Virus record (IMG/VR): IMGVR_UViG_3300012988_000039 | Coordinates: 1 to 24,645 of that record | Direction: 5' to 3' (one strand) | Length of the DNA: 24,645 nt | Source of the DNA: a virus | Part shown: positions 12,502-17,912 of the stretch, in pieces | How positions within the stretch are numbered: position 1 is the first letter of the stretch | How the letters are laid out: each line of letters opens with the position of its first letter | Position numbers and translations under genes: made by a program | The notes under the pieces: model-generated | The model's input: the letters and a program-made list of their open reading frames with translations, nothing else | Database searches by the model: none | What the model was told of the DNA's origin: nothing

Positions 12502-12606
12502 GGATTTTATAAGTTGGAATCAGGGTACATAGTACCGTCTCTTTAAATATTTTTATAAAAAATTTTTCATGATTTTTTGCTACATAAAATAAATATTTGG
12601 ATAAGT

Positions 12607-12635
12607 GTAACTTTATGGTGTGTATATAAGTATAA
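12607..12635 (+). promoter_or_regulatory. Bipartite phage promoter P4
   Basis: GTAACTTT at 12607-12614 and GTATAA at 12630-12635, 23 bases start to start. The ATG at 12642 comes seven bases later, so the message would be leaderless or nearly so. Confidence 0.6.
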
Positions 12636-12641
12636 TGGTGC

Positions 12642-12953
12642 ATGAAAGAGATATATCCACAAATAAAAGTATTAAGAATAGCAAACGGTCTTGTTTATAG
12701 TGCCCGTGTCAGGAAAAAAGATAGTAACGGTATTTACTGGCTTTGTCATGTTGTTAAGAATTATCCTGATTATGGATATATGGATGAGGTTATGCAGGTG
12801 AATGATTTTCATAGAATTTGTTACATTTGGGTTATTGATGGTGTGCCGGTTAGTGGAATGTATCTTAATGACGGATCATTGTTGTGGGAGGTTGATGAAA
12901 ATCAGGAGGAAGAATCTGATAGAGTTTCAAAAGCTTACAAATTTGGTTTATGA
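12642..12953 (+). CDS. Hypothetical protein
   Basis: This 103-residue protein has a strand-rich middle (NGIYWLCHVVKNYPDYGY ... ICYIWVIDGVPVSGMYL) and an acidic C-terminal tail. No family recognised. It is the first gene of the rightward block, placed directly at promoter P4. The stop overlaps the next start (ATGA). Confidence 0.65.
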   Translation: MKEIYPQIKVLRIANGLVYSARVRKKDSNGIYWLCHVVKNYPDYGYMDEVMQVNDFHRICYIWVIDGVPVSGMYLNDGSLLWEVDENQEEESDRVSKAYKFGL

Positions 12954-13138
12954 TGGAAAGAAAAGAAGGATATTACTGGGTTAATTTTAGGGGGGAGTTT
13001 TTGGTGGCCCTGTGGATGCCGAGTCATTCGAGATTAGGATTGTGGTATTTACATGGTTCTTCTATTGGGTTTAGAGACGAAGATTTTAAGTTTATTGACA
13101 AAAATAGGATTAAGCAGCCGGGCAAGATGCCTGATTAA
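12950..13138 (+). CDS. Small hypothetical protein
   Basis: 62 residues, rich in Trp, Arg and Gly (EGYYWVNFRGEFLVALWMPS; LGLWYLHGSSIGFRDEDFKF). The repeated aromatic strands look like a small beta-fold. It overlaps the upstream stop by four bases; an ATG at 12953 is an alternative start. No family recognised. Confidence 0.6.
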   Translation: MMERKEGYYWVNFRGEFLVALWMPSHSRLGLWYLHGSSIGFRDEDFKFIDKNRIKQPGKMPD

Positions 13139-13143
13139 GAATT

Positions 13144-13488
13144 ATGAAATCAAGCGAATTAAGGATAGGAAACTTTTTTAACAATAGCTATAATGGAGAA
13201 TTATCTACTATTTATGCATTAGGACGCACGTTATGTTCTTATAAAACTCGCGTGGCTGATGATGGTCAATGTTCCTATGACTGCTGTATTCCCATCCCAC
13301 TCACCTATGATTGGTTGGTGAATTTTGGGTTTTATGCACATTCAGGCGATTATTTTAAGGCTGGATTTAGGCTGAACAGGGTTTTTGCTTATGAGTTGCT
13401 ATATGGTGTTATTAAGCTTAATTACGTCCACCAGTTACAGAACCTATACTTCGCTATCACGGGAGAAGAATTAGAAATTATTTTGTAA
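13144..13488 (+). CDS. Conserved Bacteroidota phage protein (RIGN ... VHQLQNLYFALTGEEL type)
   Basis: This 114-residue protein has N-terminal SSELRIGNFFNN, central PIPLTYDWLVNFGF and C-terminal KLNYVHQLQNLYFAITGEEL. That triple pattern is one I recognise from many phage and prophage proteins of this phylum. No biochemical function is known to me. The TAA stop lies inside promoter P5 (13485-13513). Confidence 0.8.
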   Translation: MKSSELRIGNFFNNSYNGELSTIYALGRTLCSYKTRVADDGQCSYDCCIPIPLTYDWLVNFGFYAHSGDYFKAGFRLNRVFAYELLYGVIKLNYVHQLQNLYFAITGEELEIIL

Positions 13489-13513
13489 CCTTATAAAAAT
13501 ATTTATCGTATAA
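13485..13513 (+). promoter_or_regulatory. Bipartite phage promoter P5
   Basis: GTAACCTT at 13485-13492 includes the upstream stop codon (13486-13488); GTATAA follows at 13508-13513, 23 bases start to start. The ATG at 13521 is eight bases downstream. Confidence 0.6.
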
Positions 13514-13520
13514 CTACCTC

Positions 13521-13700
13521 ATGACGGAACTGAAAGTAAGTGTAAATACGAGACCGGAGGAGATAATAATGTATTATTTTCCGGAGGCTGATGAGGAGGA
13601 TGTTGACTATATATTGTGGAATCATACTAGATGGCCTTATGGTCCTATAGTAAGTATAGCTGATGAGGTTTATAGGTATTATTTAAAGAACAGGAGATGA
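13521..13700 (+). CDS. Small acidic hypothetical protein (59 residues)
   Basis: A complete 59-codon frame starting MTELKVSVNTRPEEIIMYYF, with an acidic centre (PEADEEDVDYILWNHTRWPY) and a basic end (YYLKNRR). It sits eight bases after the GTATAA of P5, so it is probably translated from a leaderless message. The stop overlaps the next ATG (ATGA at 13697). No family recognised. Confidence 0.6.
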   Translation: MTELKVSVNTRPEEIIMYYFPEADEEDVDYILWNHTRWPYGPIVSIADEVYRYYLKNRR

Positions 13701-13831
13701 TAAATTGGTTAAAAAGGATATTGAAAGTTGACAGTGACTTTTGCGCATGGGTGGTGCTATTATTGTCTATTCCGTGTGTAAGTAGTGCTATTTTTGTTAT
13801 TTACTTAATTATAAAATACGAGATATACTGA
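13697..13831 (+). CDS. Small single-pass membrane protein (44 residues)
   Basis: A 44-codon frame, MINWLKRILKVDSDFCAWVV, with a hydrophobic segment over about residues 16-40 (AWVVLLLSIPCVSSAIFVIY) preceded by basic residues, consistent with an inner-membrane anchor with the N-terminus inside. It overlaps the previous gene by four bases and the next by one (TGATG), which supports it as a real gene. Function unknown. Confidence 0.55.
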   Translation: MINWLKRILKVDSDFCAWVVLLLSIPCVSSAIFVIYLIIKYEIY

Positions 13832-14121
13832 TGGAAAAAGGATATTATAAGCCTACTCTTGGTGAGTTTGTGCCTGGGTTTAAGTTTGAATATTGGGAGC
13901 CTGTGGATCAGGAATGGGTGGAGGAAACTATTACTGAGAGTACTGACATGCAGGAGATAGAGGACATGCTTAAACCTGGCTCTTATAGGCCGATAAGGGT
14001 TATTTCCGTATCTGAACAAGAAAATGAAATGCAAAGGATGCTGAATGATTCAAAGAAAGAAAATTTCAGTAAGTTTAAAAAATTAGTAACTACACTTTTA
14101 ATAACAGGCAAATGCAAGTAG
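13831..14121 (+). CDS. Hypothetical protein
   Basis: This 96-residue protein has an N-terminal aromatic, acidic region (YYKPTLGEFVPGFKFEYWEP), a middle ending in PGSYRPIRV and a helical, lysine-rich C-terminus. The opening resembles short uncharacterised phage proteins, without a named family. Overlaps the next gene by ten bases. Confidence 0.65.
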   Translation: MEKGYYKPTLGEFVPGFKFEYWEPVDQEWVEETITESTDMQEIEDMLKPGSYRPIRVISVSEQENEMQRMLNDSKKENFSKFKKLVTTLLITGKCK

Positions 14122-14444
14122 AGCCACACTCAATACACACGTCCTACTATAATTTACAGACTGCTGATCTATTCAGTGACGGAGAGAATGATCCTATAAT
14201 TGACGCTACGAGATGGGCTGATGAGCATTTATCGTTTGATAGCAGGGGTAATAAGTTGCCTTTCTCAGTAAGTTGTTCTATATTTGCTTTAGATGTAGAT
14301 AGAGATAATGAGTTGCTGGAGGATTGTATGGATAGATTTAAGAATGTCCGCCGAATAGCAGTTCATGTTATTGTGTTTAGAAACATGGATGACAAAATTA
14401 TTTACGATTTTAACGATAAAGTATTGACTGATGAAAGGATGTAA
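14112..14444 (+). CDS. Hypothetical protein
   Basis: This 110-residue acidic protein contains NKLPFSVSCSIFALDVDRDN and a strand-rich end (RRIAVHVIVFRNMDDKIIYD). Alternating strands and helices suggest a compact alpha/beta fold. No family recognised. It overlaps both neighbours by 10-14 bases. Confidence 0.65.
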   Translation: MQVEPHSIHTSYYNLQTADLFSDGENDPIIDATRWADEHLSFDSRGNKLPFSVSCSIFALDVDRDNELLEDCMDRFKNVRRIAVHVIVFRNMDDKIIYDFNDKVLTDERM

Positions 14445-14745
14445 AGTTTGGAAAGTACATGATGGATTTCCTGAGCTATTGTTTAAAGACTTTATTATAT
14501 TTGAGGATACATGGATTTATGAAGCTCCATTTATAAAAAATTTAACTACAAATGAAAATCTTGAGGTTTTAGAATTCAAGTACTACACTTGTTTTGAATG
14601 GACAAATCCTAATAACGTACATGGCAGACAGCATGTTGAGGTTAAACGTTCGGCTGTTAGTCTGAAAAATAAAGACATAGACAAGACACACTTATTTACA
14701 AATTCATCATATTATTTTAAAGACAATGGAACATTGGGAAATTGA
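14431..14745 (+). CDS. Hypothetical protein
   Basis: This 104-residue aromatic-rich, probably beta-rich protein (MKGCKVWKVHDGFPELLFKD; EFKYYTCFEWTNPNN). No family recognised. It overlaps the upstream gene by 14 bases and the downstream gene by 20 bases. Confidence 0.65.
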   Translation: MKGCKVWKVHDGFPELLFKDFIIFEDTWIYEAPFIKNLTTNENLEVLEFKYYTCFEWTNPNNVHGRQHVEVKRSAVSLKNKDIDKTHLFTNSSYYFKDNGTLGN

Positions 14746-15058
14746 TTTAAGAGCTAAGCTCGAAAAGGAATACGAAGATGGATGTTATCATTTTGATAAC
14801 GGCAACGGATTTGTGTTTGCCACTGGTAAAGGGGGCGCCATTAATGTTGCCGTATCTTGGGAGAAGGTTAAGAGAGGTTTGTTATCCCTTGAGCCAGTTA
14901 AGGGTGGAGATGGAATAATTCATCAGATTCCTGATTCGAGTAATTTATCATATAAAGAACACTCTGTTGGAAATGAAAAAGGAACAACTGTAACTGAGCA
15001 GGATTTTGTTGATGCTATGAGAGAAATTATGTGGGGAAAAGGAGGTAATAATGGCTAG
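14726..15058 (+). CDS. Hypothetical protein
   Basis: This 110-residue protein has a charged helical start (MEHWEIDLRAKLEKEYEDGC), a glycine-rich middle (GNGFVFATGKGGAINVAVSW) and an acidic helix near the end (TEQDFVDAMREIMWG). The GKGG loop is too isolated to call nucleotide binding. It overlaps the next start by eight bases. Confidence 0.65.
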   Translation: MEHWEIDLRAKLEKEYEDGCYHFDNGNGFVFATGKGGAINVAVSWEKVKRGLLSLEPVKGGDGIIHQIPDSSNLSYKEHSVGNEKGTTVTEQDFVDAMREIMWGKGGNNG

Positions 15059-15242
15059 TGAAGATGAGTACCAGCAAAGGCAGTTTCATATAGAAAAAGG
15101 CAATATCTATCCAGTAGGAGTTAAGTATGTGGTGGATAAAAGAGGCGGTATTTGGAGGCCAATAATTATTCCAACTATGCAGGAATTCATGGATAACCGA
15201 GACGGCACTTTTAGATTAACTATAAAACGAAAAACAATTTAA
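15051..15242 (+). CDS. Small hypothetical protein
   Basis: 63-residue protein with basic, strand-like segments (VGVKYVVDKRGGIWRPIIIP; TFRLTIKRKTI). It has the clearest Shine-Dalgarno in the window, GGAGG at 15041-15045, six bases before the ATG, which fixes the start. No family recognised. Confidence 0.65.
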   Translation: MASEDEYQQRQFHIEKGNIYPVGVKYVVDKRGGIWRPIIIPTMQEFMDNRDGTFRLTIKRKTI

Positions 15243-15254
15243 AACCAAACATAA

Positions 15255-15980
15255 ATGAGTAAAGAAAAAGTAATTCGCAAAATTTCCCTAAGTAGCCTTG
15301 GATTAAAAGGGCTTGTAATTGAGGGTACACAAGAAATTATTAAGGATAATAAGGTTTATCCTAACAACACATTTAAGGATGGCCTTAAGAATCCTATCCA
15401 CTTGGATTTAGAGAACCATATCCAAGAGCTGCGTTATCACGTTCTGGATGTATGTGGGCTTATTACTGAATCCACCAATAAGAACGATCGGATGGCGCTG
15501 ATGTCTAATACGGACATTGTTTCCTTTGAGTTCGGCTTTGGTGAAGAGCAGTTCTTTAAGATTAAGGCTACTAACCGGGTATTTGATGATAAGTTTCAAA
15601 CTATCACGACTCCAAAAGTTGAGTCTACTGATAATTATGAGTTCTTTGATACTGTGATGAACATCATTAAGTCTATCCTTGAAGAAGTGGATCAGTACAC
15701 TAAGGGTCTTAAGAAAATTTCTGATGAGGAACTGGTCATTAACTATATTCGCCGCGGTAAAGGAGGTGGAATTACCATGGATGAACTTAATGAGATGACT
15801 ACAGAAGAGAAAATGGAGTATTGCACAACGTTTATTGAGAAACAAGGTGGATTTGTTCTTATCAACGATGATGTAGAGGTAGAAGAAGTTGAAGAGGAGC
15901 CTGAGGTTAAAGAGCAATTAACGTTTGAAGAGATTTCGGAGGTTAAGCCTTTAAAAGAAAAAGTAGCTTTACCAAGATAA
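15255..15980 (+). CDS. Hypothetical protein paired with the PD-(D/E)XK nuclease
   Basis: 241 residues. The N-terminal two-thirds is alpha/beta (SLSSLGLKGLVIEGTQEIIK ... HIQELRYHVLDVCGLI), followed by a glycine-rich turn (RRGKGGGITMDE) and an acidic, disordered C-terminus (VEVEEVEEEPEVKEQ). The acidic tail and the adjacency (one base) to a RecB-like nuclease are reminiscent of nuclease/annealing-protein or nuclease/ssDNA-binding pairs in phages, but I see no RecT, Erf or OB-fold motif, so this is inference from context only. Confidence 0.7.
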   Translation: MSKEKVIRKISLSSLGLKGLVIEGTQEIIKDNKVYPNNTFKDGLKNPIHLDLENHIQELRYHVLDVCGLITESTNKNDRMALMSNTDIVSFEFGFGEEQFFKIKATNRVFDDKFQTITTPKVESTDNYEFFDTVMNIIKSILEEVDQYTKGLKKISDEELVINYIRRGKGGGITMDELNEMTTEEKMEYCTTFIEKQGGFVLINDDVEVEEVEEEPEVKEQLTFEEISEVKPLKEKVALPR

Positions 15981-15981
15981 T

Positions 15982-16776
15982 ATGATTCATAATCTATTCA
16001 AGAACGAGGTGTATTTAGAGCCTAATGAGCACAAGTATTTTGACTCAGAAGGAAACGAATACATTTCGTTTTCTGCTTTATATGGAAAGCTGGTAAAAAA
16101 ATTCGATGCTGATAAGGTCAGCAAGAACATTGCAAAGTATGGATTAGAATCGGCTGAGTTTCTGAAGCAAAAGTGGGCGCAGACAGCTGTTCAGGGAACA
16201 AGAATAGACAATGCCTTGGAGAGATACTTACAAAGCGCTACTATATTAGATTCAGATCATGATTTGACGGAATTGATACCTTTTGTTCTTGAAAAGTACA
16301 ATACTTATAACAAGGTTTATAATCAGGTTGTGGTATATAACAAGAATTATAGGGTAGCTGGAAGTACAGATGCGTCATGTATGGTAACCAATCGGGCAGA
16401 CAGCCGGTTCCATAAAGGGGACTGGAAGTGTTTTGAGAAGGGAGTTGATAGTTTATTTACTGTTAATGGTCAGGCATGGTTAAATGAGCCATTTCAGCAT
16501 CTCCCAAATACAAAATACACTAAAATTACTTTTCAGTTATCATACTATGCCTATTTATTTGAGGAACTTACTGGAAGGAAGTGTGAGAGGTTATTTATAG
16601 ATTTGATAGTCCCTAAATGGGAAGGTAATTTATTGAAGTCTTTTGAAAACCATGTTATACCAGTGATGTACCTTAAAAATGATGTAAAATTATTACTTGA
16701 AACATTTAAAAGTGACATCTTAGACATGGTATCAAACACAATTAACATAACGCCTGAATCAGAAGAAATTTTTTAG
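15982..16776 (+). CDS. PD-(D/E)XK (RecB/YqaJ-like) nuclease
   Basis: This 264-residue protein shows the order of a RecB/Cas4-type nuclease. An upstream helix has GTRIDNALERYL (about 72-83), the GT-x-x-(H/D)-x-x-x-E pattern. The first metal ligand is in VAGSTDAS (D130) and the D-x-K core is GDWKCFEKG (D147, K149). A QLSYYAYLFEE helix (about 185-195) follows, matching the conserved Q-x-x-x-Y helix. It would cut or resect DNA with divalent metal, probably in phage recombination or DNA end processing. The stop codon (TAG) overlaps an operator-like site, and a terminator follows, so it closes the 12642-16776 block. Confidence 0.85.
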   Translation: MIHNLFKNEVYLEPNEHKYFDSEGNEYISFSALYGKLVKKFDADKVSKNIAKYGLESAEFLKQKWAQTAVQGTRIDNALERYLQSATILDSDHDLTELIPFVLEKYNTYNKVYNQVVVYNKNYRVAGSTDASCMVTNRADSRFHKGDWKCFEKGVDSLFTVNGQAWLNEPFQHLPNTKYTKITFQLSYYAYLFEELTGRKCERLFIDLIVPKWEGNLLKSFENHVIPVMYLKNDVKLLLETFKSDILDMVSNTINITPESEEIF

Positions 16777-16793
16777 TACAACTTTGTAATATT
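16775..16793. promoter_or_regulatory. Operator-like site, copy 5
   Basis: AGTACAACTTTGTAATATT contains TACAAnnTTGTA with the AATATT flank to the right, as at 1657. It overlaps the nuclease stop codon and lies 17 bases before the terminator. Confidence 0.5.
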
Positions 16794-16809
16794 ATTCACT
16801 AAATTAGAG

Positions 16810-16840
16810 CCGGATAGCGAGATGTTGTCCGGTTTTTTAT
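16810..16840 (+). terminator. Intrinsic terminator after the nuclease gene
   Basis: CCGGATA (16810-16816) pairs with TGTCCGG (16826-16832), seven pairs with one wobble, around a nine-base loop, followed directly by TTTTTTATTT. It separates the early/middle block from the second HNH gene and the late packaging genes. Confidence 0.8.
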
Positions 16841-16855
16841 TTAAACGAATTTATT

Positions 16856-17365
16856 ATGAAGGAATTAAGTGATTATTTAGGATATTTAATATCCGAAAAG
16901 GGAGAAATTATAAGCATTAACTATGGAAATAATGGCTATCAAAAGTCTCTAAAGCAACACATAGATCGGACTGGATATCTAACAGTTTCAATATATAAAA
17001 ATGGAAAAAAAATATCTTTTAAAACACATAAATTAGTTGCGTTAGCGTTCATTCCTAATCCTGAAAATAAAGAAACCGTTAATCATATTGACGGAAATAA
17101 ACTAAACAATTCAGTATATAATTTAGAGTGGTCAACAAGAAGTGAAAATTGTCAACACGCATGGGATAACGGATTAAATAAAAGAAGTGACAAATGCACA
17201 AAGGCTGTTTCAGAAGCAACTTCGGTTAAAGTTATTTGCAATGTAAGTAAAAAAGTTTTTCCGAATATTAGAAGTGCTGCATTAGTTTTCGGATGCTCTG
17301 AGTCGCATTTATCCATGATGCTTAGGGGGAAAAGAACTAATAAAACAACTTTTAAATATTTGTAA
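16856..17365 (+). CDS. HNH homing endonuclease with NUMOD4 and NUMOD1 modules
   Basis: This 169-residue protein has an N-terminal NUMOD4-like part (about 8-50). An HNH core follows with THKLVALAFIPNPENKETVN (H58) and NHIDGNKLNN (H77, N81, N84-N85), then EWSTRSENCQHA. The C-terminal NUMOD1-like helix-turn-helix (about 124-160; VFPNIRSAALVFGCSESHLS, then MLRGKR) is a DNA-binding module. It is a complete free-standing homing endonuclease of different design from the 1168 gene. It lies directly upstream of the terminase genes, a frequent insertion neighbourhood. No bipartite promoter precedes it; transcription must read through the terminator or begin within the short gap. Confidence 0.9.
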   Translation: MKELSDYLGYLISEKGEIISINYGNNGYQKSLKQHIDRTGYLTVSIYKNGKKISFKTHKLVALAFIPNPENKETVNHIDGNKLNNSVYNLEWSTRSENCQHAWDNGLNKRSDKCTKAVSEATSVKVICNVSKKVFPNIRSAALVFGCSESHLSMMLRGKRTNKTTFKYL

Positions 17366-17366
17366 T

Positions 17367-17912
17367 ATGTCATATCTATTTTTTTGTGATACAAAAAATA
17401 ACATCCTGCTTCATCCTGACGTAGTAAAGTTGAGTCCTGAACTAGGACTACTAACTGACAAGGAAATTCTTTTCATCATACTGGCTTACGACTACAATTC
17501 TATTTTCAGGCAATTTCCAGAACGCCAACGCGTACAAAAGGCTATATGGCATGTTTTTAATGATAATGTTCCAAATTTACTAGATGAGAATAGTCGTCCT
17601 CATAAAATAAAGAATGCAATAGAGGTATATAAGTCGTTACAGTACAATCGAAACATTGAACTAGTTGAGATGTACAATCGAAAAATTGATGAGCTGTTAC
17701 TGATTTTGGCAGGGGACAATTCTAGCAATGGTATTAAAAACACCATGGAGAGTATTGATAAATTCCGAAAAGCAATAAGGGCTATTGAGGCGGAGATTGT
17801 AGAAGAGAAGTTGACCGAAGGCGAACTTAAAGGCAGCGTTAAACTAAGCTGGCTTGAGAAACTACAGTCTAATCAGAAAATGTATTTTGCGATAACATCT
17901 AAAAAGGCATAA
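17367..17912 (+). CDS. Protein upstream of the large terminase, small-terminase candidate by position
   Basis: This 181-residue protein has an N-terminal region with LSPELGLLTDKEILFIILAY and a long helical C-terminal half (SMESIDKFRKAIRAIEAEIV-like coil, then SWLEKLQSNQKMYF) compatible with a coiled-coil oligomer. It overlaps the terminase start by one base (TAATG), so the two are translated together. Small terminase subunits usually occupy this slot and are about this size, but no helix-turn-helix is clear, so the role is inferred from position. Confidence 0.6.
   Translation: MSYLFFCDTKNNILLHPDVVKLSPELGLLTDKEILFIILAYDYNSIFRQFPERQRVQKAIWHVFNDNVPNLLDENSRPHKIKNAIEVYKSLQYNRNIELVEMYNRKIDELLLILAGDNSSNGIKNTMESIDKFRKAIRAIEAEIVEEKLTEGELKGSVKLSWLEKLQSNQKMYFAITSKKA

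Larger units (their letters stand above)
11764..12641. other. Gene-free divergent control hub
   Basis: About 880 bases between the leftward (11763) and rightward (12642) gene blocks hold no convincing gene. The hub has a 13-bp palindrome ATCATT-T-AATGAT (11935-11947), an operator-like site (11962-11984) and an isolated GTAACCTTT (12002-12010). A 9-bp inverted repeat AAATGTGAT/ATCACATTT spans 12044-12110, followed by promoters P7 (12115) and P4 (12607), a 9-bp hairpin (12274-12302) and a possible reverse-strand terminator (12473-12501). Roughly 12275-12510 is richer in GC than its surroundings. ATG AAG AAG TAG at 12183, after a gene-like leader ACAAACAAAGCC, encodes only MKK. Confidence 0.6.

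Noticed and set aside
12267-12512. 81-codon rightward frame in the control hub
   Set aside because: Composition is unlike the neighbours (rich in Ile, Ser, His and Pro, ending PGSGRRIL), it spans a strong hairpin and has no leader of the usual type, so it is probably noncoding.
12455-12643. 62-codon leftward frame
   Set aside because: It overlaps the hub hairpin and AT-rich spacer, has an unnatural composition and runs against promoter P4.
15408-15917. 169-codon leftward frame
   Set aside because: Antisense shadow of the 15255 gene; Leu/Ile/Phe/Asn-rich reverse translation of Lys/Glu/Asp codons.
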